Shown here: piece by piece, positions 8,738-19,558 of the stretch
Layout of the letters: the number at the start of each line of letters is the position of its first letter
Position numbering within the stretch: position 1 is the first letter of the stretch
DNA from: Marinobacterium halophilum
GTDB lineage: Bacteria; Pseudomonadota; Gammaproteobacteria; Pseudomonadales; Balneatricaceae
Length of the DNA stretch: 64,000 bases
Assembly (NCBI RefSeq): GCF_003014615.1
Contig: NZ_PYGI01000008.1
Coordinates: 82,853-146,852, forward strand
Direction of reading: 5' to 3'
The notes under the pieces: generated by a model
What the model was told of the DNA's origin: nothing
Database searches by the model: none
What the model saw: the letters and a program-made list of their open reading frames with translations, nothing else
Program-made: the position numbers and the translations under genes

Positions 8738-9253
8738 ATGCTGACATCACTGGTTCTTACCGTCATCGGACCGGACAAGCCGGGCCTGGTCGGGCTACTG
8801 TCCCACACCATTGCCAACCATGAAGGCAACTGGCTGGAATCCGGCATGTCTCGCCTGGGCGGCAAGTTTGCCGGCATCCTGATTACCCAAGTGCCTGAAA
8901 GCCAGATCGACGCTCTGATCGGTGCATTGGCGACGCTGGAGGCTCAGGGCCTCAAGGTCACGGCTGAGCGCAGTGAAGAAACACCGGCAGTCGCCAAAAT
9001 GCAGCCGATCACACTGGAGCTGGTCGGCCACGACAAGCCTGGCATCGTCCGCGAAATATCCCAGGCACTGGCCACCCGCCACATCAACGTGGAACGGCTG
9101 AGCACGGAACTGATTTCAGGCTCAATGTCGGCAGAAGAGCTGTTCAAGGCGGAAGCCGAGTTGTTGGCACCGGCCGAGCTGGACCCGGACGAGCTGCAAC
9201 AGGCACTGGAAGCAATTGCCGGTGATTTGATGGTCGACATCACCCTACGCTGA
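8738..9253 (+). CDS. GcvR-like glycine cleavage repressor, double ACT domain
   Basis: This 171-residue protein is made of two ACT domains: residues 1-80 (SLVLTVIGPDKPGLVGLLS) and about 92-168 (ITLELVGHDKPGIVREISQAL). This is the layout of GcvR, which in E. coli binds glycine and holds the activator GcvA inactive. Here no gcvA homologue is adjacent, though gcvT and gcvH are 6-8 kb away. AAGG precedes the ATG by 9 nt. The GcvR assignment rests on architecture and length; direct control of the gcv genes is inferred. Confidence 0.8.
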   Translation: MLTSLVLTVIGPDKPGLVGLLSHTIANHEGNWLESGMSRLGGKFAGILITQVPESQIDALIGALATLEAQGLKVTAERSEETPAVAKMQPITLELVGHDKPGIVREISQALATRHINVERLSTELISGSMSAEELFKAEAELLAPAELDPDELQQALEAIAGDLMVDITLR

Positions 9254-9269
9254 CAGGGCCGAGAATACG

Positions 9270-9291
9270 GGAGCCGCCGGGTGGCGGCTCC
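9270..9291. terminator. Bidirectional hairpin between gcvR-like gene and argH
   Basis: GGAGCCGCC and GGCGGCTCC form a 9-bp perfect stem with loop GGGT between two convergent genes. Neither strand has a T-run after it, so it may block 3' exonucleases or be a weak terminator. Confidence 0.45.
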
Positions 9292-9299
9292 GCGAGGTC

Positions 9300-10697
9300 T
9301 TATTCGGCGCGAGCCGACAACAGGTCGCGACCACGGATCACGGCGCCACGCACCTGATCCGGCGCAGTACCGCCAATATGGTTACGGGCGGCAACAGACC
9401 CTTCCAACGTCAGCACATCGAATACATCGGCAGCGATGGTATCCGAGAACTGCTGCAGCTCTTCCAGCGTCATTTCACCCAGATCCTTGCCGGTCTTGAT
9501 GCCGTAGGCCACCGACAGACCAACGATTTCGTGGGCATCACGGAACGCCACCCCTTTGCGCACCAAATAGTCCGCCAGATCCGTCGCTGTGGAAAAACCA
9601 CGCAGTGCAGCTTCACGCATTTCCGGCTTGCGTGATTCGATCGCCGGAATCATGTCACCGAAGGCGCGCAGGCAGCCTTTCACCGTGTCTACGGTATCGA
9701 ACAGCGGCTCCTTGTCTTCCTGATTGTCCTTGTTGTAGGCCAGCGGCTGGGACTTCATCAACGTCAGCAGCGCCATCAAATGACCGTAAACACGACCGCT
9801 CTTACCGCGCACCAGCTCAGGCACGTCAGGGTTCTTCTTCTGCGGCATGATCGAGGAACCGGTGCAGAAGCGGTCCGGCAGGTTGATGAAGTTGAACTGA
9901 GCCGAGGTCCAGAGCACCAGCTCTTCGGACATGCGCGTCATATGCATCAGCAGCAGACTGCTGGCCGCACAGAATTCGATTGCGAAGTCACGGTCGGAAA
10001 CCGCATCCAGCGAGTTGCCGGCCGGGGCATCAAACTGCAGCAGTTCAGCGGTATAAGCGCGATCGATCGGGTAGGTAGTACCCGCCAATGCGGCGGCACC
10101 CAGCGGCAGGATATTGACCCGCTTGCGGCAATCGGCGAAACGTTCGTAATCACGGCTCAGCATCTCGAACCAGGCCAACAGGTGGTGACCGAAGGTCACT
10201 GGCTGGGCCGTTTGCAGATGAGTGAAGCCGGGCATGATGGTGTCCGCTTCCTGTTCGGCCAGATCCAGCAAGCCCTGCTGCAGACGACTAATTTCAGCAA
10301 GGATCAGGTCAATTTCATCACGCAGGTACAAACGGATATCGGTCGCGACCTGATCATTGCGCGAACGTCCGGTGTGCAGTTTTTTGCCGGTGATGCCGAT
10401 TTTCTTGGTCAAGGCAGCTTCGATGTTCATGTGCACATCTTCCAGCGCTACCGACCACTCGAACTCACCGCGCTCGATCTCGACACGCACTTCACCCAAA
10501 CCGCGGATGATGGCGTCACGCTCGTCTTCGGTCAGCACCCCGACCTTGGCCAACATGCGCGCATGGGCCACGGAGCCCTGGATATCCTGCTTGTACAGGC
10601 GACGGTCAAAATCGACGGACGCGGTAAAACGGGCAACAAAGGCGTCGGTCGGCTCGCTGAAGCGGCCACCCCACTGCTGATTGGTCTTCTGGCTCAT
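9300..10697 (-). CDS. argH: Argininosuccinate lyase
   Basis: This 465-residue enzyme splits argininosuccinate into arginine and fumarate, the last step of arginine synthesis. It has [26 protein letters not shown] at the start, [27 protein letters not shown], and the fumarase/lyase signature [15 protein letters not shown]. The ATG at 10697 follows AGGAG by 9 nt; the ATG at 10706 overlaps that Shine-Dalgarno and is less likely. It is divergent from hemC, as in Pseudomonas. Confidence 0.97.
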   Translation of the reverse strand: MSQKTNQQWGGRFSEPTDAFVARFTASVDFDRRLYKQDIQGSVAHARMLAKVGVLTEDERDAIIRGLGEVRVEIERGEFEWSVALEDVHMNIEAALTKKIGITGKKLHTGRSRNDQVATDIRLYLRDEIDLILAEISRLQQGLLDLAEQEADTIMPGFTHLQTAQPVTFGHHLLAWFEMLSRDYERFADCRKRVNILPLGAAALAGTTYPIDRAYTAELLQFDAPAGNSLDAVSDRDFAIEFCAASSLLLMHMTRMSEELVLWTSAQFNFINLPDRFCTGSSIMPQKKNPDVPELVRGKSGRVYGHLMALLTLMKSQPLAYNKDNQEDKEPLFDTVDTVKGCLRAFGDMIPAIESRKPEMREAALRGFSTATDLADYLVRKGVAFRDAHEIVGLSVAYGIKTGKDLGEMTLEELQQFSDTIAADVFDVLTLEGSVAARNHIGGTAPDQVRGAVIRGRDLLSARAE

Positions 10698-10876
10698 GCC
10701 GGGCATCTCCTGATGATTCGGCCACCGCAGCGGCCCTGTCTATTTGGCGTCGATTATAGCAACCCTGGCCCGCATCAGTCTTGCGTCGGCCGCACTTGGC
10801 CGTTATCAGTGACGATCTGATACAATCCTGTTTATTTTTCATGCGTTCAGGGTTGACGCTTGCATAGGAGAGTCCC

Positions 10877-11815
10877 ATGTCCCGCACCATCCGCATTGCC
10901 ACCCGCCGCAGTCTGCTCGCGCTCTGGCAGGCCGAATACGTCAAGGCGGAGCTGGAACGGCACCACCCGGACGTCAACATCGAGCTGCTCAAGATCGAAT
11001 CCCGTGGCGACAAGATTCTGGATACCCCGCTGGCCAAGATCGGCGGCAAGGGCCTGTTCGTCAAGGAACTGGAAAATGCCCTGCTCGACGGCAGTGCCGA
11101 CATCGCCGTGCACTCAATGAAAGACGTGCCGATGGAATTTCCTGAAGGGCTTGGCTTGCCGGTGATCTGCGAACGCGAGCGTCCTACCGATGCTTTTGTC
11201 AGCAATGCCTATGCCTGCTTCGATGATCTGCCTCAGGGTGCAGTGGTGGGTACCTCCTCGCTGCGCCGTGAAGTGCAGATCCGCGAACGCCGACCCGACC
11301 TGCAGGTTCGCTTCCTGCGCGGCAATGTGCAGACCCGTCTGCGCAAGCTGGACGAAGGCCAATATGACGCCATCATTCTGGCAACCGCTGGCCTGCTGCG
11401 CCTGAAACTGGGTGAGCGCATCCGCCAGGAGATCAGCGCAGAAGAGAGCCTGCCGGCCGGTGGTCAGGGTGCCGTAGGCATCGAATGCCGCAATGATGAT
11501 GCCGAGCTGATCGCCCTGCTCGCACCGCTGCACCATGCCGATACCGCCAGCCGTGTACTGGCCGAGCGGGCGCTGAACCGCCGTCTGGAAGGCGGCTGCC
11601 AGGTGCCGATCGGCTGCTACGCCGTGCTTGATGACGCCGGTGAAGAGCTGTATCTGCGTGGACTGGTCGGTCGCCCGGATGGCACCCGTGTCCTGCGTGA
11701 CGAGATCCGCGGCCCCCGCGCCGAGGCCGAAGCAATGGGCATCACCCTCGCCGACCGCCTGCTGGCAGCGGGTGCCGATGCCATTCTGCGCGAAGTGTAT
11801 AGCGAACGTGGCTAA
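10877..11815 (+). CDS. hemC: Hydroxymethylbilane synthase (porphobilinogen deaminase)
   Basis: This 312-residue enzyme joins four porphobilinogen units into hydroxymethylbilane. It starts [20 protein letters not shown] and carries the catalytic Asp D84 in VHSMKDVP, the Arg-rich substrate strip ([18 protein letters not shown]) and the cofactor-bearing Cys C241 in [14 protein letters not shown] lies 6 nt before the ATG. It overlaps hemD and leads the hemC-hemD-hemX-hemY block. Confidence 0.97.
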   Translation: MSRTIRIATRRSLLALWQAEYVKAELERHHPDVNIELLKIESRGDKILDTPLAKIGGKGLFVKELENALLDGSADIAVHSMKDVPMEFPEGLGLPVICERERPTDAFVSNAYACFDDLPQGAVVGTSSLRREVQIRERRPDLQVRFLRGNVQTRLRKLDEGQYDAIILATAGLLRLKLGERIRQEISAEESLPAGGQGAVGIECRNDDAELIALLAPLHHADTASRVLAERALNRRLEGGCQVPIGCYAVLDDAGEELYLRGLVGRPDGTRVLRDEIRGPRAEAEAMGITLADRLLAAGADAILREVYSERG

Positions 11816-12581
11816 ACCGCTGAGCGGGCAACGGGTGCTGGTCACCCGCCCGGCCCACCAGTCCCGTAACCAGCTCGAACTCCTGCACCAACAGGGCGCA
11901 GAACCGGTTGCTCTGCCACTGTTGGAGATCGTCCCCACAACCGAGCAGGACGGGGCCGATTTCCAGCAGTGCAAGGCCTGTATTCTCGATCTGGACCGCT
12001 ATTGCGACGTTATTTTCGTCAGCCCCAATGCCGCCAGCATCGGTGCCGACTGGATCGATGAATACTGGCCCCAGTTGCCGCTGGGCGTACGCTGGGTCGG
12101 CATCGGCCAGCAGACCTGCGACCGGCTGGAACAGCTAGGCGTCAACGCTTGGCACGCCGACGGCGGTTTTGATTCCGAAACCCTGCTGGCACACCCGTCC
12201 ATGCAGGATATGACCGATGCGCGCATACTCATTCTGCGCGCTGAAGGCGGCCGCGACCTGCTCGCAGAGACCTTGCGCAGCCGCGGCGCCCGTATCGATT
12301 ATGCCCACATCTATCGCCGCGTCTGCCCCGCTTATCCGCCCGGTCTTATCCAAAGTACTATTTATACGCAACCGTTATCGGCTATCCTGATCACCAGTGG
12401 TCAAGCCTTGCGCAATCTGCTGCACTTATGTGGACAACACCGCGCCACCTTGACCAATATTCTGATCATCGTTCCCAGTGCCCGCCTTGCCGAGCTGGCC
12501 CGTTCGCTGGGATTCAACCGAATCCGGGTAGCACAGGGACCAGACGACCGCTCCATGGTCGACGCATTGCTACCCGCCTGA
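11808..12581 (+). CDS. hemD: Uroporphyrinogen-III synthase
   Basis: This 257-residue enzyme closes and inverts ring D of hydroxymethylbilane to make uroporphyrinogen III. Conservation in HemD is low, but the start [19 protein letters not shown], the mid segment [29 protein letters not shown] and the C-terminal [12 protein letters not shown] fit the family. The start is placed at GTG 11808, overlapping the last 8 bp of hemC, because homology begins there; the open frame extends back into hemC without homology. Overlap with hemC suggests translational coupling. Confidence 0.92.
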   Translation: MAKPLSGQRVLVTRPAHQSRNQLELLHQQGAEPVALPLLEIVPTTEQDGADFQQCKACILDLDRYCDVIFVSPNAASIGADWIDEYWPQLPLGVRWVGIGQQTCDRLEQLGVNAWHADGGFDSETLLAHPSMQDMTDARILILRAEGGRDLLAETLRSRGARIDYAHIYRRVCPAYPPGLIQSTIYTQPLSAILITSGQALRNLLHLCGQHRATLTNILIIVPSARLAELARSLGFNRIRVAQGPDDRSMVDALLPA

Positions 12582-12596
12582 CCATCGGAACACGGC

Positions 12597-13817
12597 ATGA
12601 AAAAGACCCACGATACGACATCTGCACCGCAGGACAGCAAGACCGCAGCTCAGGTAGATGAAGACAGTACCACCCACGAGCAGGACAGCGTCAACGACGT
12701 CCGCAGCGAAGACCCGCCGCCATATGCAACTCAGGCACAGGCTACCGTGCCACCGTCTACGGCGACCGACGAACCACGCTGTGGCGCGACTTGGCCGGGC
12801 AAACTCGCACTGGCGCTGTCAGTCATCGCCCTCGGCGGTGGCAGCTATCTGTTCTGGGAAGGCTGGCAGCTGAAACAGCAGAACAGCCAGCAGCAAAGCC
12901 AAATCAGCCAACAGGTTGAAACCGCACTGGCCAATGGCCGTGCGCAGGCAGCCGAAACCGTTGCCGGTGTCAGCCAACAGCTCGGCCAACTGCAGGCCCG
13001 TGCCGAGGCCGACAAGGCCAATATCGATGAGTTGCAGGATCGCCTGACCCGCAGCATCCAGCAGGTCACCGCCGATGCCGACGTCAGCCGTAAGGACTGG
13101 CTGCTGGCGGAAGTGGAATATCTGCTGCGTCTGGCCAACCAGCGCGTATTGATGGAACAGACCGCCGCCGGTGCCCTGAACCTGCTCAAGTCCGCCGATG
13201 AAAGCCTGCGCGAGACCGATGACGTCACTCTGTACGATGTGCGCAAGGCGCTGGCTGAAGATATCGCCGCCCTTGAAGCCGTGCCAACCCTGGACACCGA
13301 AGGCGTCTTCCTCAAACTCGCCGCCCTTAACCGTCAGGTCGATGGACTCCGCGTCACCCCGATCACCGACAAGCGCAAACTGCCCGCCCTGCTCGAAGAG
13401 ATCACGCCCGACAGCGTACAGCAATCCTTTGGCGACGGCCTGAAGAGCAGCTGGAACACCGCGATGGACAAGTTCGAGACCCTGATCGTGATCCAGCATC
13501 ATGACCAGCCGGTCAAACCGCTGATGTCACCAGAACAGACTTTCTTCCTGCAGCAAAACCTGCACCTGATGCTGGAACAGGCCCAGATGGCCCTGTTGCA
13601 GCGTAAACAGGATGTGTACACCACCAGCCTGGCCAAGGCACACGACTGGATCGGCACCCATTTTGACAGCAAGCAGGCCGACACCCAGGCACTGCTGCGA
13701 GGACTGGAAGAACTGCAGTCGGTTAATGTAGCCCCGGAACTGCCGGACATTTCCGGCTCGCTGGCCAGCCTGAAAGATTACCTGCGCCAGATGCAAACAC
13801 TGCGGGAAGAGGGCTGA
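12597..13817 (+). CDS. hemX: HemX family membrane protein
   Basis: This 406-residue protein is often labelled uroporphyrinogen-III C-methyltransferase but lacks a SAM methyltransferase domain. About 65 polar N-terminal residues precede one membrane helix (about 69-89, KLALALSVIALGGGSYLFWE), then a long Gln/Ala-rich coiled coil. The conserved HemX domain includes WLLAEVEYLLRLANQRVLME, and VFLKLAALNRQVDGLRV lies further on. It lies 15 bp after hemD and 3 bp before hemY, the standard gammaproteobacterial arrangement. The biochemical role is not established. Confidence 0.9.
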   Translation: MKKTHDTTSAPQDSKTAAQVDEDSTTHEQDSVNDVRSEDPPPYATQAQATVPPSTATDEPRCGATWPGKLALALSVIALGGGSYLFWEGWQLKQQNSQQQSQISQQVETALANGRAQAAETVAGVSQQLGQLQARAEADKANIDELQDRLTRSIQQVTADADVSRKDWLLAEVEYLLRLANQRVLMEQTAAGALNLLKSADESLRETDDVTLYDVRKALAEDIAALEAVPTLDTEGVFLKLAALNRQVDGLRVTPITDKRKLPALLEEITPDSVQQSFGDGLKSSWNTAMDKFETLIVIQHHDQPVKPLMSPEQTFFLQQNLHLMLEQAQMALLQRKQDVYTTSLAKAHDWIGTHFDSKQADTQALLRGLEELQSVNVAPELPDISGSLASLKDYLRQMQTLREEG

Positions 13818-13820
13818 TCC

Positions 13821-15056
13821 ATGAAAAAACTCTTCGTTTTCCTGCTGATCTTTCTGGTCGCCGGGGCTTGGCTGGGCCAGATGATGGTACAGGACCCCGG
13901 CTATGTCTTGCTCGCCTATAAACAGACCACGATCGAAACCAGCCTCTGGGTGCTGCTGCTGTTGCTGATTATTGGCTTCGCACTGGGCCACTGGCTACTG
14001 AACCTGATCGCCGGCATACGCATGCCAGGCGACAAGGTACGGGGCTGGCAGAGCCGCCGCAACCAGCGCATCAGCCAGCGCAAAACCCTGAAAGGGATGG
14101 TCGCCCTGTCCGAAGGCAACTGGTGGAAAGCCCAACGCTTCCTGAGCCAGGCCGCCGAGCGTTCAGACCTGCCGGTGGTCAACTATCTGGCTGCCGCCCG
14201 TGCCGCCCATGAACAGGGTGACAGCAGCGGCACCGATGCTCTGCTCAACAAGGCTCGCACCTCAACACCTGAGGCTGAAGTCGCGATCGGTCTGACCCAG
14301 GCGCAATTCCAGCTGGACCGTGGCCAGCTCGAACCTTGCCTGGCCAACCTGCTGAATCTGCGCCGTCAGGCCCCCAAGAACACTCGCGTACTGCGCCTGT
14401 TGCAACAGACGTATCAGCGCTTGGAAGACTGGCTGGCACTGATTCAGCTGCTGCCCGAACTCAAGCGCCAGAAGGTATTAAGCGACGCCGACCTCAGCGC
14501 CCTCGAACAGCAGTGCCACCTGCAACGACTGAACCAGTGTGTCGCCACACTGCCCGCCGATACCGACATGCAGGAACGGCTACAGGTACTGAGCCGCAGT
14601 TGGCAGGCCGTGCCCCAGCACCTGCTGCACGACCCAGTCCTGGTCGGTCGCTATACCGAGCTGATGCGCACCATCGGTGCCGAAGCGGAAGCCGAGACCG
14701 TACTGCTGGACCTGATCAAACGCAAATGGGATGCACGCCTGGTCGAACTCTACGGCACACTGGCAGGCAAGGATCCGAGCAAACAGCTGGAGACCGCTCA
14801 AGGCTGGCTGAAGAAACATCCGGACTGTGCCGAGCTGGAGCTGACACTGGGACGCCTGAACATGCGCAACGAGCACTGGGATCAGGCGATCAGCCATTTC
14901 GAGCGCAGCTTCGAACTGGCCCCCCGTGTGGAAACCTTTGGTGAACTGCTGCGCCTGCTGCAACATTTGGGCAAGACCGAGCAGGCGGCACAACTGATGC
15001 AGACCAATCTCAGTCAGGTAACGCCTACATTGCCGGCGCTGCCGTTGCCGCATTGA
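13821..15056 (+). CDS. hemY: HemY family TPR membrane protein
   Basis: This 411-residue inner-membrane protein has two N-terminal helices (about 3-20 and 42-66) flanking MVQDPGYVLLAYKQTTIETS. A cytoplasmic basic stretch (RGWQSRRNQRISQRKTL) follows, and then a tetratricopeptide-like region of Ala/Leu-rich helical hairpins to the C-terminus. This proteobacterial HemY is unrelated to the protoporphyrinogen oxidase HemY of Bacillus. It is the last gene of the hem block and is followed by a strong terminator. Its precise role in heme synthesis is unclear. Confidence 0.92.
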   Translation: MKKLFVFLLIFLVAGAWLGQMMVQDPGYVLLAYKQTTIETSLWVLLLLLIIGFALGHWLLNLIAGIRMPGDKVRGWQSRRNQRISQRKTLKGMVALSEGNWWKAQRFLSQAAERSDLPVVNYLAAARAAHEQGDSSGTDALLNKARTSTPEAEVAIGLTQAQFQLDRGQLEPCLANLLNLRRQAPKNTRVLRLLQQTYQRLEDWLALIQLLPELKRQKVLSDADLSALEQQCHLQRLNQCVATLPADTDMQERLQVLSRSWQAVPQHLLHDPVLVGRYTELMRTIGAEAEAETVLLDLIKRKWDARLVELYGTLAGKDPSKQLETAQGWLKKHPDCAELELTLGRLNMRNEHWDQAISHFERSFELAPRVETFGELLRLLQHLGKTEQAAQLMQTNLSQVTPTLPALPLPH

Positions 15057-15080
15057 CCAACGCAGGTCATCGCACACACT

Positions 15081-15111
15081 AAAAAGGGCAGCTCATCGGC
15101 TGCCCTTTTTT
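15081..15111. terminator. Bidirectional intrinsic terminator between hemY and the flavin reductase gene
   Basis: AAAAAGGGCAGC and GCTGCCCTTTTTT form a stem around TCATCG, with T-runs on both strands. It can end both the hem operon on the plus strand and the convergent minus-strand operon. Confidence 0.9.
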
Positions 15112-15151
15112 CATTCCCGCATCAAGCAGGCATTACGTGGTCCTGCCACAC

Positions 15152-15916
15152 TCAGGAGTTGGCGGTTTTCGCCGGACGTGGAGACCAGGCAAACACATCG
15201 GAATGGATCTGTGCGTCATCAACACCCTTGGCTTCCAGTCGGTCCACCAGCGCATGTACCATGCCCGGTGAGCCACAGGCATACACCGCCAGGTCAGCGT
15301 CGACAGCCGTCAGATCAGCGGCCAGCGCATCCGGCATCAACCCCGTGCGACCCTCCCAGCCGGGACTGTTTTCCGGTTCGCTGACCACCGGCACGAAGCG
15401 CACGTTGGCATGCTCATGAGCCCACTGCTGCGGCAGCTTTTCCAGATAGATGTCCGCTTCCACCCGTGCGCCCCAGTAGATGTCGATCGGATTACCCACC
15501 TGGTTCGCCAGCAGGTGCTCGACCATGCTCTTGATCTGGGCAAAGCCGGTACTGGCCGCGGCAAAGATGAAACGGGTATCCGGTGACAGCGTATGTGCAT
15601 TGAGACAAGACGCACCCTTGGGCAGCTCGACATCGATCGCTGTCTGCGTACGCAGGTGCTCCAGGATCATGGCATTGAACTCGCTGCCCGGCACCTGACG
15701 GATATGCAGTTCCAGATCGCGTCCCTGATCCGGTGCCGAAGCGATGGAGAAAGACGCTTTTTTGCCTTCGGGCAGATGCAGATCCAGATACTGACCGGCA
15801 TGAAAATGCATGTTGTCGCGATCGCTTGCCTCCAGGCGCAGACGCACCCGGAACACATCGTGGTTCAGTGCTTCAAAGCCGGTAATGTCGCAATGTTTTT
15901 TTTCTACAGCAAACAC
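15152..15916 (-). CDS. fre: NAD(P)H-flavin reductase (Fre/UbiB-like FNR family)
   Basis: This 254-residue protein of the ferredoxin-NADP reductase superfamily resembles Fre. The FAD/flavin region has FHAGQYLDLHLPEGKKASFSIAS, and the nicotinamide region has FAAASTGFAQIKSMVEHLL and VYACGSPGMVHALVDRL. It has no 2Fe-2S domain, so it should be a simple flavin reductase making free reduced FMN/FAD. The start is GTG at 15916, 7 nt after AGGAG; no in-frame ATG is better placed. It follows ubiD on the same strand, the arrangement in E. coli and Pseudomonas. UbiD needs prenylated FMN made from reduced FMN, which may explain the link (inference). Confidence 0.9.
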   Translation of the reverse strand: MFAVEKKHCDITGFEALNHDVFRVRLRLEASDRDNMHFHAGQYLDLHLPEGKKASFSIASAPDQGRDLELHIRQVPGSEFNAMILEHLRTQTAIDVELPKGASCLNAHTLSPDTRFIFAAASTGFAQIKSMVEHLLANQVGNPIDIYWGARVEADIYLEKLPQQWAHEHANVRFVPVVSEPENSPGWEGRTGLMPDALAADLTAVDADLAVYACGSPGMVHALVDRLEAKGVDDAQIHSDVFAWSPRPAKTANS

Positions 15917-15961
15917 GTATTCACTCCTGACCGGACAGCCACGCTGCCCGGCATAATGCGG

Positions 15962-17449
15962 TTAACAAATATCCAGCTGATCCCAGATGGCATCGACATG
16001 CGCTTTCACCGCCGGGTCCATACTGATCGGCTCGCCCCACTCTCGAGTGGTCTCACCTTCCCACTTGTTGGTCGCGTCCAGCCCCATCTTGGAGCCCAGA
16101 CCCGACACCGGCGACGCAAAATCTAGGTAATCGATCGGCGTATTGTCGATCATCACCGTATCACGCTGCGGGTCCATGCGGGTGGTAATGGCCCAGATAA
16201 CATCCTGCCAATCGCGTGCATTTACATCGTCATCACAGACTATAACGAACTTGGTATACATGAACTGACGCAGGAATGACCAGACACCGAGCATGATCCG
16301 CTTGGCATGTCCGGGATACTGTTTCTTGATGGTTACCACCGCCATCCGGTAGGAACAGCCTTCCGGCGGCAGGTAAAAGTCGACGATTTCAGGGAACTGC
16401 TTCTGCAGGATCGGCACGAACACTTCGTTCAGCGCCACCCCCAGCACCGCCGGCTCATCAGGCGGACGCCCCGTGTAGGTACTGTGATAGATCGCATCCT
16501 TACGGCGCGTAATCCGCTCCACAGTGAAGACCGGGAAGGAATCTACCTCGTTGTAGTAACCGGTATGGTCACCGAACGGTCCTTCATCAGCCATTTCATC
16601 AGGGTCGATGTAGCCTTCAAGAATGATCTCGGCACTGGCCGGCACCTGCAGGTCGTTACCGATACACTGGATGACTTCAGTCTTGCCCCCGCGCAGCAGG
16701 CCTGCAAAGGCGTACTCGGACAGGGTATCGGGGACCGGTGTCACCGCACCCAGAATGGTTGCCGGATCGGCACCCAGTGCTACCGCGACCGGAAATCTCT
16801 CCCCCGGATGCGCCTGTTTCCATTCCCGGAAGTCCAGTGCGCCACCGCGATGAGCCAGCCAGCGCATGATCAGCTTATTGCGGCCAATCAACTGCTGGCG
16901 ATAGATCCCAAGATTCTGACGCGGCTTTTCCGGGCCTCGGGTAATCACCAGCGGCCAGGTCACCAGCGGACCGGCGTCACCGGGCCAGCAGGTCTGAATC
17001 GGGAGGCGTGTCAGGTCGACATCATCACCTTCCAGCACCACTTCCTGACAGGGAGCCCGACGGACCTTCTTCGGCCCCATGTTGAGCACCTGTTTATACA
17101 GCGGCAGCTTGTCCCAGGCATCTTTCATGCCCCGCGGCGGCTCGGGCTCCTTCAACTGGGCCAGCAGCTTGCCGACATCACGCAGGGCTTCCACCGACTC
17201 TTCGCCCATACCCAGCGCGACGCGTTCGGGGGTGCCAAACAGATTGCCCAGCACCGGCATGTCAAACCCCTTGGGGTTTTCAAACAGCAGCGCCGGGCCA
17301 CCAGCCTTGAGGGTGCGGTCACAGATTTCGGTCATCTCCAACACCGGGTCAACCGGCAGGGTGATGCGCTTCAGTTCACCGCGTGCTTCCAGCATGTTGA
17401 TGAAGTCACGCAGGTCCTTGTATTTGGGTGTCGACATGGGCTTGCTCAT
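15962..17449 (-). CDS. ubiD: 4-hydroxy-3-polyprenylbenzoate decarboxylase
   Basis: This 495-residue prenyl-FMN-dependent decarboxylase removes the carboxylate of 4-hydroxy-3-polyprenylbenzoate in ubiquinone synthesis. Conservation with E. coli UbiD is nearly continuous: [75 protein letters not shown] with the catalytic acidic residue, and [20 protein letters not shown]. Two in-frame ATGs (17449, 17437) are possible; the first sits next to GGA. It is upstream of the flavin reductase gene with a 45-bp gap. Confidence 0.97.
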   Translation of the reverse strand: MSKPMSTPKYKDLRDFINMLEARGELKRITLPVDPVLEMTEICDRTLKAGGPALLFENPKGFDMPVLGNLFGTPERVALGMGEESVEALRDVGKLLAQLKEPEPPRGMKDAWDKLPLYKQVLNMGPKKVRRAPCQEVVLEGDDVDLTRLPIQTCWPGDAGPLVTWPLVITRGPEKPRQNLGIYRQQLIGRNKLIMRWLAHRGGALDFREWKQAHPGERFPVAVALGADPATILGAVTPVPDTLSEYAFAGLLRGGKTEVIQCIGNDLQVPASAEIILEGYIDPDEMADEGPFGDHTGYYNEVDSFPVFTVERITRRKDAIYHSTYTGRPPDEPAVLGVALNEVFVPILQKQFPEIVDFYLPPEGCSYRMAVVTIKKQYPGHAKRIMLGVWSFLRQFMYTKFVIVCDDDVNARDWQDVIWAITTRMDPQRDTVMIDNTPIDYLDFASPVSGLGSKMGLDATNKWEGETTREWGEPISMDPAVKAHVDAIWDQLDIC

Positions 17450-17507
17450 TCCAGGCTGCGCCGCGTCTGCGCATCCATACGCTGCGGCTTAACGTACATC
17501 CTGTGCA

Positions 17508-17535
17508 TAAAAAAGGGTAAGTGGTTAGCTTACCC
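17508..17535 (-). terminator. Intrinsic terminator of rho
   Basis: Read on the minus strand, GGGTAAG and CTTACCC form a 7-bp stem with a 7-nt loop, followed by six Ts. It lies about 45 bp after the rho stop and before ubiD. Confidence 0.85.
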
Positions 17536-17577
17536 TGTTGCGGCGATTTTGGTTCACACCGAAGTGTGTGATCGGCC

Positions 17578-18837
17578 TTATTTACGCTTCATCGACAGGA
17601 AGAACTCGTCGTTGGTCTTGAAGTCTTTCAGCTTGTCGATCACGAACTCGGTAGCTGCGGAATCATCCATCGGGTCCAGCAGCTTGCGCAGAATCCACAT
17701 GCGCTGCAGCTCTTCCTCGGTGGTCAACAGATCCTCGCGGCGGGTGCCCGAACGACGGATATTGATCGCCGGGAAGACACGTCGCTCAGCAATCTTGCGG
17801 TCCAGATGGACTTCAGAGTTACCCGTGCCCTTGAACTCTTCGAAGATGACTTCGTCCATCTTGGAGCCGGTATCGACCAACGCTGTCGCGATGATGGTCA
17901 GACTGCCGCCTTCCTCGATGTTACGCGCCGCACCGAAGAAACGCTTGGGGCGTTCCAGAGCGTGAGCGTCCACACCACCGGTCAACACCTTGCCCGACGA
18001 CGGGATCACGGTGTTGTAGGCACGAGCCAGACGGGTAATGGAGTCGAGCAGGATCACCACGTCCTTCTTGTGCTCGGTCAGGCGCTTGGCCTTCTCCAGC
18101 ACCATTTCGGCAACCTGTACGTGACGTGACGGCGGCTCATCGAAGGTGGAGGCAACCACTTCACCACGCACGGTACGCTGCATGTCCGTCACTTCCTCGG
18201 GGCGCTCGTCGATCAACAGTACGATCAGGTAGCACTCGGGGTTGTTACGGGTAATGCTGTTGGCGATGTTCTGCAGCATCAGTGTCTTACCCGCCTTGGG
18301 CGGTGACACGATCAACGCACGCTGGCCCTTGCCCATCGGGCAAACCAGATCGATAACACGGGCAGTCAGGTCTTCCGTGCTGCCGTTACCGATTTCCATG
18401 CGCAGACGCTTCTGAGCGAACAGCGGTGTCAGGTTTTCAAACAGGATTTTGTTCTTGGCGTTTTCCGGACGGTCATAGTTGATCTCATTGACCTTCAGCA
18501 ACGCAAAGTAACGTTCACCATCCTTCGGCGGACGAATCTTACCGGTAATGGTGTCACCGGTGCGCAGATTGAAACGGCGAATCTGGCTCGGCGATACATA
18601 GATGTCGTCGGGGCCGGCCAGATAGGAGGAATCCGCAGACCGCAGAAAGCCGAAGCCATCCTGCAGGATCTCCAGTACGCCATTGCCATAGATATCTTCA
18701 CCGCCTTTGGCATGCCGCTTCAAAATCGCGAAGATAACATCCTGTTTGCGGGAGCGGGCCATGTTTTCGAGGCCCATTTCGGTAGCGATTTCCAGGAGTT
18801 CCGGAACGCTTTTCAGTTTCAGTTCGGTAAGATTCAT
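17578..18837 (-). CDS. rho: Transcription termination factor Rho
   Basis: This 419-residue hexameric RNA helicase ends transcription on untranslated RNA. The N-terminal RNA-binding cold-shock domain has [30 protein letters not shown]. Walker A is [11 protein letters not shown], the Walker B region is [16 protein letters not shown], and the R-loop region includes [14 protein letters not shown]. Length equals the E. coli protein. A promoter with a 17-bp spacer lies about 120 nt upstream, leaving a leader that may host the autoregulatory Rho-dependent attenuation known for rho genes. Confidence 0.98.
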   Translation of the reverse strand: MNLTELKLKSVPELLEIATEMGLENMARSRKQDVIFAILKRHAKGGEDIYGNGVLEILQDGFGFLRSADSSYLAGPDDIYVSPSQIRRFNLRTGDTITGKIRPPKDGERYFALLKVNEINYDRPENAKNKILFENLTPLFAQKRLRMEIGNGSTEDLTARVIDLVCPMGKGQRALIVSPPKAGKTLMLQNIANSITRNNPECYLIVLLIDERPEEVTDMQRTVRGEVVASTFDEPPSRHVQVAEMVLEKAKRLTEHKKDVVILLDSITRLARAYNTVIPSSGKVLTGGVDAHALERPKRFFGAARNIEEGGSLTIIATALVDTGSKMDEVIFEEFKGTGNSEVHLDRKIAERRVFPAINIRRSGTRREDLLTTEEELQRMWILRKLLDPMDDSAATEFVIDKLKDFKTNDEFFLSMKRK

Positions 18838-18962
18838 AGTCTTCAGGAAGCAGCCGCTATCGGCTGGTTGCGGATGGGAACCGGAGGGTTAGTCAGAAGA
18901 AAAATAGTTAAGGTACTGCAATAGATGCCCATGTAATCGAACGCAGGGCCATACGTGGATCT

Positions 18963-18991
18963 ACTATAAAAGGTAACCTGTGCAGTGTCCA
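18963..18991 (-). promoter_or_regulatory. Predicted sigma-70 promoter of rho
   Basis: On the minus strand TGGACA (18986-18991) and TATAGT (18963-18968) are 17 bp apart. The start would fall near 18956, giving a leader of about 120 nt. The promoter sits just after the trxA terminator. Confidence 0.65.
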
Positions 18992-19002
18992 GCAAGGAGG
19001 GG

Positions 19003-19027
19003 AAAAACGCAGCCGTAACGACTGCGT
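19003..19027 (-). terminator. Intrinsic terminator of trxA
   Basis: On the minus strand ACGCAGTCG and CGGCTGCGT pair (one G-T wobble) around TTA, followed by TTTTT, 14 bp after the trxA stop. Confidence 0.85.
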
Positions 19028-19041
19028 CTTATCCGGTGTCG

Positions 19042-19368
19042 TCAGAGGTTGGCGTCGATGAAAGCCGCCAGCTGAGACTTGGACAGGGCACCGACTTTGG
19101 TCGCTTCGACATTGCCGCCCTTGAATAACATCAGGGTCGGGATGCCACGGATGCCGAATTTGGGCGGAGTTTCGTTGTTTTCGTCGATGTTCAGTTTGCA
19201 GACCTTGAGCTTGCCCGCATACTCTTTGGCAATCTCTTCCAGAACCGGCGCGATCATTTTGCAAGGTCCGCACCATTCGGCCCAGTAGTCTACCAGTACA
19301 GCGCCATCAGCCTTGAGTACATCTTCTTCAAAGGAGGCGTCAGTTACATTGACGATATTTTCACTCAT
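19042..19368 (-). CDS. trxA: Thioredoxin
   Basis: This 108-residue protein disulfide reductant has the classic active site C33-G-P-C36 in [18 protein letters not shown], the cis-proline segment [14 protein letters not shown] and the end [14 protein letters not shown]. The frame is open further upstream to 19467, but the family begins at [18 protein letters not shown], with GGAG 9 nt before this ATG. It is divergent from ppx and upstream of rho, as in Pseudomonas and E. coli. Confidence 0.98.
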   Translation of the reverse strand: MSENIVNVTDASFEEDVLKADGAVLVDYWAEWCGPCKMIAPVLEEIAKEYAGKLKVCKLNIDENNETPPKFGIRGIPTLMLFKGGNVEATKVGALSKSQLAAFIDANL

Positions 19369-19558
19369 GGATAGATTCTCCAGTGCACCCGGTGCGTTAA
19401 AGACAATTTTCGATGATAACACCTGCCACAGGTTACTGCCAGATTCACGCCCTATCCGCCCCTGCACTGACCCCTGTCACCAAAAAAGGTAGCGCCCAAG
19501 CCGGCATAACCGGTATTTTTGAACGCTGCTCTATATTTGCTATCGAGGATACCGTTTG

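Noticed and set aside
16307..17965. A 552-codon open frame on the plus strand
   Set aside because: It lies antisense to ubiD and rho, has no recognisable domains, and has the composition expected of the reverse strand of GC-rich genes.
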